A DNA stretch of 64,000 nucleotides from DATAOG01 sp963782885 (GCA_963782885.1 CAWALL010000023.1:1-64000), one strand, 5' to 3'; positions 25,354 through 34,952 are shown, numbered from the stretch's first letter. The notes: a model not told the origin generated them from the sequence alone. Translations and numbers: made by a program.

Positions 25354-26143
25354 CCGGCGCCGGCGCGCCGGCCAGGCGGTCGATCGCCGCGGTGAGCCGG
25401 TCGAGGTCGGATGGCGTCGAGAGGCGATGGTCGCCGGCCTTGACCAGCTCGATCGTGACGTCGTCGGACGCGAGCTGCCCGGCGAGCCTGAGCGCGGTCC
25501 GCCAGGGCACGTCCGGGTCGCGCTGGCCGTGCAGCAGGTGCACCGGACAGCGGATCGGGATCGGCGCCCGCAGCAGGAGGTTGGCCCGGCCGTCCTCGAT
25601 CAGCCCTCGGGTGGCCGGACAGGGCGGGCCGCCGTGAGCCGAGGGCTGGAGCCAGTAACCCTGCTCGTCGAGTTCGCGGCGCTGCGCCGGGCTCGCCTGC
25701 GGCAGCAGCAGATCCTCAGTGAAATCCGGTGCTGCTGCGACCCCGATCAGCGCCCGTACCCGCTCCGGCCGCGCGAGCGCCACCAGTAGCATGATCCAGC
25801 CGCCCATGCTCGAGCCGACCACGACCAGCGGGCCCCCCGTGACCCGATCGACGACCGCCAGCGCGTCGTCGCGCCAGCGGCCGACGGTGCCGTCGGCGAA
25901 GCGACCGGTGGACGCACCATGGCCACGATAGTCGAACCGGGTGTAGGCTCGCCGGCGGCGCCGGGAGTAGCCCTCCAGGGCGAGTGCTTTGGTGCCGCCC
26001 ATATCTGAGGTATAACAACCGCAGAACAGCACCTCCGGAGGCGCCCCGGGCGTGTGGTGATAGGCCACGCGATCACCTGTGGCCAGGTGCAAAAAACTCG
26101 GCTGCATCAAGAGGTAATCCGGTTTGCTGGACCTGCGATCCAT
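25322..26143 (-). CDS. Alpha/beta hydrolase (ABHD10-like)
   Basis: Up to 273 aa. It has an oxyanion loop region FCGCYTSDMGGTKALALE, YTRFDYRGHGASTG, the nucleophile elbow VVGSSMGGWI (Ser in GSSMGG), an acid in HGQRDPDVPW and the catalytic His in AGDHRLSTPSDL. This order matches the ABHD10/BEM46-like serine hydrolases, which include acyl-protein thioesterases and carboxylesterases. The substrate is not predictable. The start may be the ATG at 26143 or the one at 26107 (MQPSFLHLATGD), which looks closer to the family. It is divergent from the glycosyltransferase. Confidence 0.82.
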   Translation of the reverse strand: MDRRSSKPDYLLMQPSFLHLATGDRVAYHHTPGAPPEVLFCGCYTSDMGGTKALALEGYSRRRRRAYTRFDYRGHGASTGRFADGTVGRWRDDALAVVDRVTGGPLVVVGSSMGGWIMLLVALARPERVRALIGVAAAPDFTEDLLLPQASPAQRRELDEQGYWLQPSAHGGPPCPATRGLIEDGRANLLLRAPIPIRCPVHLLHGQRDPDVPWRTALRLAGQLASDDVTIELVKAGDHRLSTPSDLDRLTAAIDRLAGAPAPVSAPACARPA

Positions 26144-26217
26144 GCTAGCACCGAGTCGAGTGATGACAAGGCATGCCGGCGCGAGAGCGCGGTCGGCCGC
26201 CCGCTGAGCGCGCAGGC

Positions 26218-27450
26218 ATGAACGACGTCACCGAGCAGCTCCGCGCGAAGCAGGCGGTCGGGGGTCCGACCGGTCCCGCGATTCTCCAGGTCCTGCCGGC
26301 GCTGGACGAAGGCGGCGCCGAGCGGGGCGCGATCGATCTCGCCCGCTATCTGATCCGCGAGGGCTGGCAGGCCCTGATCGCGTCCGCGGGTGGCACCGGC
26401 GAGGCCAAGCTCGAGGAGGCGGGCGCGATCAGCGTGCAGCTGCCGCTGGGCTCCAAGAACCCGTTCACGATCCGGGCCAACATCCGGCGCCTGCAGCGGG
26501 TGATCCGGCAGCATGGCGTCCAGCTCGTGCATGCCCGCTCGCGGGCGCCCGCCTGGAGCGCCTACTACGCCGCCAGGCGCTGCAACGTGCCGTTCGTGAC
26601 CACCTGTCACGGCGTCTACGACGGCAGCGGGGGGATCCTCAAGCGGCGCTACAACGCGATCATGGCGCGCGGGGACCGGGTGATCGCGATCTCGGAGTTC
26701 GTCGCCGAGTATCTGCGCGAGCGCTACCAGGTACCGCCGGAGCGCCTGCGCGTGATTCCGCGCGGCGTCGACACCCAGGAGTTCGATCCGGCGGCGGTCT
26801 CCGAGGAGCGGCGTCAGGCGCTGATCGAGCGCTGGCAGCTGCAGCCCGGGACCAAGGTGCTGATGCTGCCGGGCCGCGTGGTCCGGCGCAAGGGCCACAC
26901 GCTGCTGCTGCGCGCGATCGAGCGCCTGCGCCGGCGCAACTTCGTCTGCCTGATGGTCGGCGACCTCGAGCCCAGCTCCAGTTATCCGGGCGAGGTCGAG
27001 GGTCTGATCGGCGCCACGGGCATGCGCGACGTGGTGCGGCTGGTCGGCTCGTGCGAGGACATGCCGGCGGCGCTGATGCTGGCCGACGTCGTGGTCGCGC
27101 CCTCGACCCATGCGCCCGAGCCGTTCGGCCGGGTCATGGTCGAGGCGCAGGCGATGGGCAAGCCCGTGATCGCGACCGACATCGGCGGCCTCGGCGAGAC
27201 GCTGATGCCGGCGGCCACCGGCTGGCTGGTGCCGCCCGGCGATGTCGAGGAGCTGACGCGCGCGCTGCAGCTGGCGCTCGCGATGCCGGAGGATGCGCGC
27301 GCCCGGCTCGCCGCACGTGCCCGGCGCTTCGTGATGCGCCGGTTCACCCTCGAGCAGATGGGCAAGCAGACGCTGGCGGTCTATCGCGAGCTCCTTGAAG
27401 GCAGCGACGCCGATACCGATCTGATGGACCTGACCAGCCTCGCCGCCTGA
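26218..27450 (+). CDS. Group 4 glycosyltransferase
   Basis: 410 aa GT-B enzyme. The N-terminal lobe has LQVLPALDEGGAERGAIDLA (glycine loop) and LVHARSRAPAWSAYYA. The C-terminal lobe has VLMLPGRVVRRKGHTLLLRA and the donor-binding APEPFGRVMVEAQAMGKPVI (E-x7-E), the GT4 hallmark. It probably transfers a sugar from a nucleotide donor during envelope glycan or lipopolysaccharide synthesis. A mimic of the lipid A/core enzymes near lpxC is not implied by location. The start at 26218 gives the normal N-terminus; an in-frame ATG at 26173 with AAGG upstream is an alternative. Confidence 0.85.
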   Translation: MNDVTEQLRAKQAVGGPTGPAILQVLPALDEGGAERGAIDLARYLIREGWQALIASAGGTGEAKLEEAGAISVQLPLGSKNPFTIRANIRRLQRVIRQHGVQLVHARSRAPAWSAYYAARRCNVPFVTTCHGVYDGSGGILKRRYNAIMARGDRVIAISEFVAEYLRERYQVPPERLRVIPRGVDTQEFDPAAVSEERRQALIERWQLQPGTKVLMLPGRVVRRKGHTLLLRAIERLRRRNFVCLMVGDLEPSSSYPGEVEGLIGATGMRDVVRLVGSCEDMPAALMLADVVVAPSTHAPEPFGRVMVEAQAMGKPVIATDIGGLGETLMPAATGWLVPPGDVEELTRALQLALAMPEDARARLAARARRFVMRRFTLEQMGKQTLAVYRELLEGSDADTDLMDLTSLAA

Positions 27451-27466
27451 GCCGAGGCCCCGGTTC

Positions 27467-27495
27467 TTGACAGCTCGCGGGCGTCGCCGCATCGT
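27467..27495 (+). promoter_or_regulatory. Candidate promoter of thrS-infC
   Basis: Perfect TTGACA (27467-27472), a 17-base spacer and a weak CATCGT (27490-27495), 60 bases upstream of the thrS ATG. It lies in the only gap between the glycosyltransferase and thrS. Confidence 0.45.
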
Positions 27496-27554
27496 CCCGC
27501 CCGGACGAGAGCTCACCCCACCAGATCCGTGCCGCCAGCCGGAACGAGGCCGCC

Positions 27555-29531
27555 ATGAACCCCGCTTTGCCCGAGCATGCGGTCGACGCCCCATCAGACG
27601 CGATCCGCATCAGTTTGCCGGATGGTAGCGAGCGGAGCTTCGCGCGGCCGCTGACCGGCAGCGAGCTAGCGGCGGCGATCGGTCCCGGGCTCGCCAAGGC
27701 GGCCGCGGTCATGGTGGTAAGCGTCGGGGAGGTCGACGGCGAGCTCTGGGACCTCGCGCGCGAGCTGCCGGACGGCGCTCACGTGCGCTTCGTTCGCTAC
27801 CAGGACGAGGCGGCGCTGCCGATCATCCGCCACGACTGCGCCCACGTCATGGCCGAGGCGGTCCAGGACCTGTACCCCGGCACCCAGGTCACGATCGGGC
27901 CGCCGATCGAGGACGGCTTCTACTACGACTTCGCCCGCGACGAGCCGTTCACGCCCGAGGACCTCGAGCGGATCGAGGCGCGGATGGCGGAGATCGTCGC
28001 CGCCGACAAGCCGTTCGAGCGCGAGGTCGTGAGCCGGGCGGCCGCCCGCCGGCGCTTCGAGGCGTTGGGCGAGAGCTACAAGCTGGACCTGCTCGATGAC
28101 ATTCCGGAAGGCGAGCCGATCACGCTCTACCACCAGGGCGACTGGTTCGACCTGTGCCGCGGCCCGCATGGGCCCTCGACCGGCCGGATCGGCGCCTTCA
28201 AGCTGACCAAGCTGGCCGGTGCCTACTGGCGCGGCGACAGCCGCAACCCCATGCTCCAGCGGATCTACGGCACCGCGTTCGCGAGCCGCAAGGAGCTCGA
28301 CGCCTACCTGCACCGGCTCGAGGAAGCGGAGCGGCGCGATCATCGCCGGCTCGGCAAGGAGCTCGGTCTGTTCCACTTCCAGGAGGAGGCGGCGGGCTCG
28401 GTCTTCTGGCATCCCAAGGGCTGGACCGTCTATCGCGTGATCGAGGCCTATCTCAGGCGCCGGCTCGGGGCGGCGGGCTACGTCGAGGTCAGGAGCCCGC
28501 AACTGCTCGATCGCAGCTTGTGGGAAATGTCCGGCCACTGGGAGAAGTTCGGCGAGCACATGTTCGCGCTCGAGGCCGAGCACAAGACGCTGGCGCTGAA
28601 GCCGATGAACTGCCCCTGCCACGTGCAGATCTTCAACCAGCGCCTGCACAGCTACCGCGACCTGCCCTTGCGGATGGCCGAGTTCGGCTCCTGCCACCGC
28701 AACGAGCCCTCGGGAGCCCTGCACGGCCTGATGCGGGTGCGCGCGTTCACGCAGGACGACGCCCACATCTTCTGCACCGAGGACCAGATCACGTCCGAAT
28801 CCGAGCACTTCTGCGAATTGCTGCAGAGCGTCTACCGCGACTTCGGATTCGAGGACGTGCGGGTCAACTTCGCCGACCGGCCGCCGGTCCGGGCCGGCGA
28901 GGACGCGGTCTGGGACCGGGCCGAGGGGGCGCTGTGGGAGGCGGTCAAGGCCGCCGGGATCCAGACCAAGCTGAACCCAGGCGAGGGCGCGTTCTACGGG
29001 CCCAAGCTCGAGTTCGTCCTGCGCGATGCGATCGGGCGCGACTGGCAGTGCGGCACGCTGCAGGTCGACTTCGTGCTGCCCGAGCGCCTGAATGCCAGCT
29101 ACATCGGCGAAGATGGCCAAAAGCACCGGCCGGTGATGCTGCACCGCGCGATCTTCGGCTCGATGGAACGCTTCATCGGCATTCTGATCGAGGAGCACGC
29201 CGGTCGCCTGCCGATGTGGCTCGCCCCGGTCCAGGTCGTGGTCGCGACCATTACCAACGATTCCGACGACTATGCGCGCAAGGTCGGAGAGGCGCTGAGC
29301 GCGGCCGGCATCCGCTACGAACTCGACCTCGGCAGCGACAAGATCGGCTACAAGGTGCGCCAGCACTCGCTCGCCAAGGTGCCCCGGATCGTCGCGGTCG
29401 GGGCGCGTGAGGCGGAACTCGGCACCGTCTCGGTGCGCCGGCTCGGCGAACAGAGGCAAGAAAGCCTTGCTCTGGACGAAGCCGTCACGATATTTACTGA
29501 CGAAGCGCGTCCGCCGGATCTCGCTCGATGA
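27555..29531 (+). CDS. thrS: Threonyl-tRNA synthetase
   Basis: 658 aa class II synthetase charging tRNA-Thr. Domains in order: TGS (about 15-75), the editing domain with the zinc-type RHDCAHVMAEAVQDLYPG and LYHQGDWFDLCRGPH (about 90-250), the catalytic core with PMNCPCHVQIF (zinc Cys), motif 2 FGSCHRNEPSGALHGLMRVR and HIFCTEDQI, motif 3 LHRAIFGSMERFIGILIE, and the anticodon-binding domain. Length and motifs are complete. The ATG at 27555 is chosen for position. infC follows after 104 bp, the common thrS-infC order. Confidence 0.97.
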   Translation: MNPALPEHAVDAPSDAIRISLPDGSERSFARPLTGSELAAAIGPGLAKAAAVMVVSVGEVDGELWDLARELPDGAHVRFVRYQDEAALPIIRHDCAHVMAEAVQDLYPGTQVTIGPPIEDGFYYDFARDEPFTPEDLERIEARMAEIVAADKPFEREVVSRAAARRRFEALGESYKLDLLDDIPEGEPITLYHQGDWFDLCRGPHGPSTGRIGAFKLTKLAGAYWRGDSRNPMLQRIYGTAFASRKELDAYLHRLEEAERRDHRRLGKELGLFHFQEEAAGSVFWHPKGWTVYRVIEAYLRRRLGAAGYVEVRSPQLLDRSLWEMSGHWEKFGEHMFALEAEHKTLALKPMNCPCHVQIFNQRLHSYRDLPLRMAEFGSCHRNEPSGALHGLMRVRAFTQDDAHIFCTEDQITSESEHFCELLQSVYRDFGFEDVRVNFADRPPVRAGEDAVWDRAEGALWEAVKAAGIQTKLNPGEGAFYGPKLEFVLRDAIGRDWQCGTLQVDFVLPERLNASYIGEDGQKHRPVMLHRAIFGSMERFIGILIEEHAGRLPMWLAPVQVVVATITNDSDDYARKVGEALSAAGIRYELDLGSDKIGYKVRQHSLAKVPRIVAVGAREAELGTVSVRRLGEQRQESLALDEAVTIFTDEARPPDLAR

Positions 29532-29635
29532 TGGCTGCCCGATGCTTCGGCGGCGATCGGGGGCGAAGGGGCGCGCTTCTGGCTTCGCCGCAATGACTTT
29601 TGGATTCGCAGCAAGAGGAGGGTAGCACGGCTCGA

Positions 29636-30157
29636 ATGGCAGGCCCGGCCCGCGAAGAGTACCAAATCAACGATCGCATCGAGGTACCGGAAGTCCGTCT
29701 GATCGACGATGCGGGCGAGATGGTCGGCGTCGTGTCGACGACGGAGGCATTGCGCCGTGCCGAGGATCTCGGCCTGGACCTGGTCGAGGTGTCGCCCTCG
29801 GCTGACCCGCCGGTCTGTAAGATCCTCGACTACGGCAAGTTCAAATACGAGGCGCAGAAGAAGGCCAACGCCGCCCGCAAGAAGCAGCGGGTCATCGAGG
29901 TCAAAGAGATCAAGATGCGCCCGAACATCGACGACAACGACTACAACATCAAGATGCGCAAGATCCACCAGTTCTTGGAGGAAGGCGACAAGGTGAAGGT
30001 GACGCTGCGGTTCCGCGGGCGGGAGCTGGCGCACCAGGACCTGGCCATGAGCCTTTTGGAGCGGCTGCGCGACGAGGTCGGCGAGCTCGCCAAGGTCGAG
30101 CAGTTCCCGCGCATGGAAGGCCGCCAGATGGTCATGGTCATGGCGCCGACCCGATAG
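29636..30157 (+). CDS. infC: Translation initiation factor IF-3
   Basis: 173 aa. The N-domain begins YQINDRIEVPEVRLIDD, and the linker and C-domain include DLVEVSPSADPPVCKILDYG, KEIKMRPNIDDNDYNIKM and VTLRFRGRELAHQDLA. It binds the 30S subunit and checks initiator tRNA and start codon. The ATG at 29636 gives the usual length, but the strong GAGGAGGG (29615-29622) is about 13 bases away, farther than ideal. Family members often use rare start codons for autoregulation, so the true start could be one of the codons just upstream. rpmI and rplT do not follow as usual. Confidence 0.95.
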   Translation: MAGPAREEYQINDRIEVPEVRLIDDAGEMVGVVSTTEALRRAEDLGLDLVEVSPSADPPVCKILDYGKFKYEAQKKANAARKKQRVIEVKEIKMRPNIDDNDYNIKMRKIHQFLEEGDKVKVTLRFRGRELAHQDLAMSLLERLRDEVGELAKVEQFPRMEGRQMVMVMAPTR

Positions 30158-30204
30158 CCGGGGCGCATGCATTACCTGTGCCCGCCGCCCCAGCGCGGCT
30201 GGAC

Positions 30205-32208
30205 ATGACCGCCAGCGCGGATGCGGAGGCCGAACTTCAGCGGCTGTTGGCGGCAAGCGGCGTCGAGCGGCCGGTGGCCGAGGTCCTGGCGCTGGTCGAG
30301 GGCGTCGCGGCCGCGCCCAGGGGGTTCGATCCCGATGCCTGGCTCGATCTGATCGCGCCGCCGGACGCAACAGAGCTTCGGCATCATCTGCGCCGGCTCG
30401 AGGCGGAGCTCGCCGCGCTCAGACCGCCCGAGGCGCCGGTCGGGGAGCGTCTCGCCCGACTCCGGATGGTGCTGGCCGAGCAGCGGCTCGACGGGTTGAT
30501 CCTGCCGCTGACCGACGAGCATCGGAGCGAGTACCTGCCGGCCGCCGCCCAGCGCCTCGCGTGGCTCACGGGCTTCACCGGCTCGGCGGGCTTGGTGATC
30601 GTGCTGCCCGAGCGCGCGGCGCTGTTCGTCGACGGCCGCTATACGCTCCAGGCCGCGGCCGAGCTCGATCCGGCGCTGTACGAGCGCCGCCACGTCACCG
30701 AGGAGCCGCCCGCGAAGTGGCTGGCCGAGCACCTGAAGCCCGACCAGCGGCTGGGCTTCGATCCGAAGCTCCACACCAAGCCCGAGGTCGAGCGGTACCG
30801 GCGCGCCTGTGCCAAAGCCGGTGGCGAGCTGGTCCCTTGCCCTACGAACCCGGTCGATGCGATCTGGGCGACCCGTCCGCCCGCGCCGATCGCTCCGGTC
30901 GCGGTCCTGGACGACACCTACGCCGGCCAGTCCAGCGATGCCAAACGAACCCGAATGGGTGCCGAGCTGGCGAAGGCGGGGGCCGCGGTCGGGGTCGTGA
31001 GCGCCACCAATTCGATCGCCTGGCTGCTCAACCTCCGCGGCGGCGACGTGCCCTACAATCCGCTGGTCCTGAGCTTTGCCCTGCTGCACGCCGACGGCGC
31101 GGTCGAGCTGTTCCTCGACCCGCGCAAGCTCAAGCCCGGCCAGACCCTCGGCAACGGCGTATCGATCCAGCCGATTGCCGGCTTCGAGGCGGCGCTCGAG
31201 CGTCTGGGCGCGGAGCGCCGTGCGGTGCTGGTCGACCCGGCCGTGACCAGCCAGCACGTGCTCGCGCGGCTCGAGGCCGCGGGTGCCCGCGTGCTCGAGG
31301 CGGACGAGCCCTGCATCCTGGCCAAGGCCTGCAAGAACCCGGTCGAGATCAAAGGCGCAGTCGACGCCCAGCGGCGCGACGGCGCAGCGGTCTGCCGGTT
31401 CCTCTGCTGGCTGGAGGGCGAACTCGAGGCGCGGCCGCTTACCGAGCGCGAAGCCGCCGCCCGGCTCGAGGCCGAGCGCCGGCAGGACCCGCTCTACCGC
31501 GGCCCGAGCTTCGAGACGATCTCGGCCGCCGGCCCGAACGCCGCGCTGCCGCATTACCGGGTGACCGACGCCAGCAACCGCGCCATCGAGCCCGGCTCGC
31601 TCTACCTGGTCGATTCCGGCGGTCAATATCTGGATGCGACCACCGACATCACGCGCACGATCGCGGTCGGCGAGCCCACGGTCGAGATGCGCCGGCATTT
31701 CACGCTGGTGCTCAAGGGCCACGTCGCGATCGCGCGCGCCCTGTTCCCGGTCGGCACCAGCGGCGCTCAGCTCGACACCCTCGCGCGGGTGCCGCTCTGG
31801 CGGGCCGGTCTCGACTTCGACCACGGCACCGGCCACGGCATCGGCGCCTATCTCTGCGTCCACGAGGGTCCGCAGCGGATCGCCAAGACCGGCACGGTCG
31901 CGCTCAAGCCGGGCATGATCGTCTCGAACGAGCCCGGCTACTACCGGAGCGGCGCCTACGGCATCCGGATCGAGAACCTGGTGGTCGTGGCCGGGCGCGG
32001 CGTGCCGCCGGGCGGCGAGCGCGAGCTGCTCGGGTTCGAGACGATCACCCGGGCGCCGATCAATCGCCGGCTGATCCAGACGGACCTGCTCTACGCCGAC
32101 GAGCGCGCCTGGATCGACAACTACCATGCCCGCGTGCGGAGCGATCTGATCGACCTGGTCGACGAGCCGACCCGCAGCTGGCTGATGGACGCGACGTCAC
32201 CGCTCTAG
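30205..32208 (+). CDS. Xaa-Pro aminopeptidase (aminopeptidase P) with N-terminal extension
   Basis: 667 aa M24 metallopeptidase that removes N-terminal residues preceding proline. Two creatinase-like domains (about 85-220 with RLAWLTGFTGSAG, and 230-380) precede the catalytic domain. The metal site is seen in LVDSGGQYLDATTDITRT (two Asp), DHGTGHGIGAYLCVHEGP (His), VSNEPGYYRSGAYGIRIENL (two Glu). Relative to usual members of about 600 aa, it has about 75 extra N-terminal residues (QRLLAASGVERPVAEVLALV onward) that I do not recognise. The start is the ATG at 30205; a GTG at 30178 is possible. It lies 47 bp behind infC. Confidence 0.9.
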   Translation: MTASADAEAELQRLLAASGVERPVAEVLALVEGVAAAPRGFDPDAWLDLIAPPDATELRHHLRRLEAELAALRPPEAPVGERLARLRMVLAEQRLDGLILPLTDEHRSEYLPAAAQRLAWLTGFTGSAGLVIVLPERAALFVDGRYTLQAAAELDPALYERRHVTEEPPAKWLAEHLKPDQRLGFDPKLHTKPEVERYRRACAKAGGELVPCPTNPVDAIWATRPPAPIAPVAVLDDTYAGQSSDAKRTRMGAELAKAGAAVGVVSATNSIAWLLNLRGGDVPYNPLVLSFALLHADGAVELFLDPRKLKPGQTLGNGVSIQPIAGFEAALERLGAERRAVLVDPAVTSQHVLARLEAAGARVLEADEPCILAKACKNPVEIKGAVDAQRRDGAAVCRFLCWLEGELEARPLTEREAAARLEAERRQDPLYRGPSFETISAAGPNAALPHYRVTDASNRAIEPGSLYLVDSGGQYLDATTDITRTIAVGEPTVEMRRHFTLVLKGHVAIARALFPVGTSGAQLDTLARVPLWRAGLDFDHGTGHGIGAYLCVHEGPQRIAKTGTVALKPGMIVSNEPGYYRSGAYGIRIENLVVVAGRGVPPGGERELLGFETITRAPINRRLIQTDLLYADERAWIDNYHARVRSDLIDLVDEPTRSWLMDATSPL

Positions 32209-32226
32209 CCAGAAGGAGAGGCCAGC

Positions 32227-32580
32227 ATGTCCATGGATCCGATCGAGGCCGCACAGGCGGTGGTCGACGGCGCGGGCCGGCTCAGGGAAGCCATTCCCGA
32301 TACCATGCGGGGCTTCGCCGCGCTCGGCGCCGGGACCTCGAAGGCCGGCGCCCTCGACCCCAAGTTCAAGGAGCTGGTCGCGCTCGCGATCTCGATCGCG
32401 GCCCGCTGCGACGGCTGCGTCGCCTACCACGCCAAGGCGGCCCGGGACCGGGGCGCCACCCGCGCCGAGGTCGCCGAAACGATCGGAGTCGCGATCCACA
32501 TGGGCGGCGGCCCCTCGATGGTCTACGGCGCCGAGGCGCTCAAGGCCTACGATGCGTTCGCGGGCGAAGGCGGAGACTGA
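32227..32580 (+). CDS. Carboxymuconolactone decarboxylase/AhpD-family protein
   Basis: 117 aa helical protein. LDPKFKELVALAISIAARCD and GCVAYHAKAARDRGATRAEV contain the CxxC...H centre (CDGCVAYH) of AhpD-like peroxidase-reductases. That centre points to thiol redox or peroxide defence rather than true lactone decarboxylation. It starts 18 bp after aminopeptidase P with AGAAGGAGAG upstream. The CxxC makes the family assignment strong; the electron partner is unknown. Confidence 0.85.
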   Translation: MSMDPIEAAQAVVDGAGRLREAIPDTMRGFAALGAGTSKAGALDPKFKELVALAISIAARCDGCVAYHAKAARDRGATRAEVAETIGVAIHMGGGPSMVYGAEALKAYDAFAGEGGD

Positions 32581-32598
32581 GGCTCGGATCGCCGCGGC

Positions 32599-32877
32599 TC
32601 AGCGGCGGACGCAGCTGACCACCCAGCGCCACCACGCCTCGGACTTGGCTTCGGCGCTGTCGATCACGTCGCCGGCCTTGGGATATCGCTCGCGCAGCCG
32701 CTCCAGCAGTCGCTGTGCCCAGGTCGCGTATCTCGCCAGGATGATCAGGCCGATCGCCAGGAACAGGAAGCCCTGCAGGAACGGCAGGACCAGCCCGATC
32801 ACGCCCAGGACCAGAAAGGCGTAGCCCAGGACCTGCATCAGGATCGGCTTCACGCGCTGCCAATCAACTCTTGCCAT
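32599..32877 (-). CDS. Small PGPGW-type inner membrane protein
   Basis: 92 aa. Two adjacent hydrophobic segments (ILMQVLGYAFLVLGVIGLVL and FLQGFLFLAIGLIILARY) are joined by a Pro turn, followed by a basic amphipathic tail (WAQRLLERLRERYPKAGD). This matches the small transmembrane family named PGPGW, function unknown. Its start overlaps the end of ligA by 28 bases, so it is the last gene of the recN-ligA transcript. It converges on the AhpD-like gene with 18 bp between. Confidence 0.7.
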   Translation of the reverse strand: MARVDWQRVKPILMQVLGYAFLVLGVIGLVLPFLQGFLFLAIGLIILARYATWAQRLLERLRERYPKAGDVIDSAEAKSEAWWRWVVSCVRR

Positions 32878-34946
32878 TCGGCCTCGCTCAGGACGGTCAC
32901 GCCGAGCTCCGCGGCTTTTCGGGCCTTGGAGCCGGCATCGGCGCCAACCACCACGTAGTCGGTCTTGCCCGAGACCGAGCCCGCGACCTTGGCGCCGCGC
33001 GCCTCGGCGGTCGCCTTGGCCTCGGCCCGGGTCATGGTCTCGAGGCTGCCAGTGAAGACCACGGTCTTGCCTGCAAGCGGCGACGCGGGACCGCTCGGCG
33101 GCGCGAGCTCGACGACCTCGACCTCGGCCGCGAGCTCGTCGAGCGCCGCCCGGTTGTGCGCCTCGGCGAAGAACTCGTAGATCGCCTCGGCGACCTTGGG
33201 CCCGACGCCGTCGATGTTGTCGAGCTCGGCGCGCGCCTCGTCGTCGCCGGCCGCCGCCTTCAGCATGGCAACCCGCCAGGCCGCGAAGCTGTGGTAGTGG
33301 CGCGCGAGCAGCCGGGCGTTGGTCTCGCCGACGAAGCGGATGCCGAGCGCATTGATCAGGCGGTCGAGCGCGATCCGCCTGCGCTCCTCGATGGCCCGCT
33401 TCAGGTTCTCGACCTTTTTCTCGCCCCAGCCGGGCAGCGCCGCGAGCCGGGCGAGACGCTCCGCATCGTTGGCCAGTCGGAAGATGTCGGCCGGGTTCTT
33501 GATCAGTCCGGCTTCCAGCAGCTGCGGCACCTGCTTGCGGCCGAGACCTTCGATGTCGAACGCATCCCGGCCGACGAAATGGCGCAGGCGCTCGGTGATC
33601 TGGGCGGCGCAGATCAGGCCGCCGGTGCAGCGGCGCACGGCCTCGCCCTGCGGGCGCACCGCGAGGCTGTTGCAGACCGGGCAGTGGTCGGGGAACCGGT
33701 AGGGCTCGGTGTCCTCGGGCCGCCGGTCGAGCCGGACCTCGACGACCTGCGGGATCACGTCGCCGGCCCGCTGCACGACCACGGTGTCGCCGACCCGGAT
33801 GTCCTTGCTCTCGATGTAGTCCTGATTGTGCAGCGTGGCGCGTGCGACCACGACGCCGCCGACGGTCACGGGCTCGAGCTCGGCGACCGGGGTCAGGGCA
33901 CCCGTGCGCCCGACCTGGACCCCGATCCTGCGGACCACGGTATCGGCCTGCTCGGCCGCGAACTTGTAGGCGATCGCCCAGCGCGGCGCCCGGCCGACGA
34001 AGCCGAGCCGGCGCTGATAGCCGATCCGGTCGACCTTGATGACGACGCCGTCGATCTCGTACGGCAACTCGAACCGGCGGGCTGCGATCCGGGCGTGGTA
34101 GTCGAGCAGCGCCGCCTCGTCCTCGACCTGCTCGACCAGCGGGTTGACCTTGAAGCCGTAGCTCTTGAGCCGTTCGAGAAAGCCGCTGTGGGTGCCCTCG
34201 ATCGCCGGCTCGGCGTCGCCCCAGGCATAGGCGAAGAAGCGCAGTCTGCGGCGCGCCGTGATCGCCGAATCCAACTGGCGCAGCGAGCCCGCCGCCGAGT
34301 TGCGCGGATTGGCGAACAGCGGCTCGCCGGCCGCCGCCCGCGCCTCGTTCAGCGCCATGAAGTCGGCCCGCTCCATGTAGACCTCGCCGCGCACCTCGAG
34401 CACCGGCGGCGGCTCCCTGGTGTTCAGATGCAGGGGAACGTCCCGGATCGTGCGCAGGTTCCGCGTGACGTCCTCGCCGACCGAGCCGTCGCCACGGGTG
34501 GCGCCCAGCCGGAACTCGCCCTGCTCGTAGCGAAGGGTACTCGACAGGCCGTCGATCTTGGGCTCGACGACGAGCGCCAGCGGTGCGCCCTCGGAGAGGT
34601 TCAGAAAACGCCGCATCCGGCGGACGAACTCGGCCACCTCGGCGCCGTCCATGGCGTTGTCGAGGGACAGCATCGGGACTCGGTGCTGGACCTTGCCGAA
34701 GTCCGCGACCGGCGGTGCACCGACCCGGTGCGAGGGGCTGTCCGGCCGGATCAGCTCGGGAAAACGCGCCTCGATCGCCTGGTTGCGCCGGCGCAGGCGG
34801 TCGTACTCGGCGTCCGTGATCTCGGGCGCGTCGCTCTGGTAATAGAGGCGGTCGTGGCGGGCGATCTCGGCGGCCAGCGCCGCCAGCTCTCCGCTCGCCT
34901 CCTCGCGCGTGAGCTCCTCGACCGCCACCGGCTTGGCTGCGACCAC
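32850..34946 (-). CDS. ligA: NAD-dependent DNA ligase
   Basis: 698 aa. Domain Ia (DRLYYQSDAPEITDAEYDRL) binds NMN. The adenylation domain has the nucleophilic Lys in VEPKIDGLSSTLRYEQG and later IDGVVIKVD. The OB fold has GRTGALTPVAELEPV. The zinc finger is CPVCN...RRCTGGLICAAQ. Helix-hairpin-helix repeats and a C-terminal BRCT domain (GKTVVFTGSLETMTRAEAKA) complete the enzyme, which seals nicks in replication and repair. The length is normal. It lies 6 bp downstream of recN. Confidence 0.96.
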   Translation of the reverse strand: MVAAKPVAVEELTREEASGELAALAAEIARHDRLYYQSDAPEITDAEYDRLRRRNQAIEARFPELIRPDSPSHRVGAPPVADFGKVQHRVPMLSLDNAMDGAEVAEFVRRMRRFLNLSEGAPLALVVEPKIDGLSSTLRYEQGEFRLGATRGDGSVGEDVTRNLRTIRDVPLHLNTREPPPVLEVRGEVYMERADFMALNEARAAAGEPLFANPRNSAAGSLRQLDSAITARRRLRFFAYAWGDAEPAIEGTHSGFLERLKSYGFKVNPLVEQVEDEAALLDYHARIAARRFELPYEIDGVVIKVDRIGYQRRLGFVGRAPRWAIAYKFAAEQADTVVRRIGVQVGRTGALTPVAELEPVTVGGVVVARATLHNQDYIESKDIRVGDTVVVQRAGDVIPQVVEVRLDRRPEDTEPYRFPDHCPVCNSLAVRPQGEAVRRCTGGLICAAQITERLRHFVGRDAFDIEGLGRKQVPQLLEAGLIKNPADIFRLANDAERLARLAALPGWGEKKVENLKRAIEERRRIALDRLINALGIRFVGETNARLLARHYHSFAAWRVAMLKAAAGDDEARAELDNIDGVGPKVAEAIYEFFAEAHNRAALDELAAEVEVVELAPPSGPASPLAGKTVVFTGSLETMTRAEAKATAEARGAKVAGSVSGKTDYVVVGADAGSKARKAAELGVTVLSEAEWQELIGSA

Positions 34947-34952
34947 GGACGT

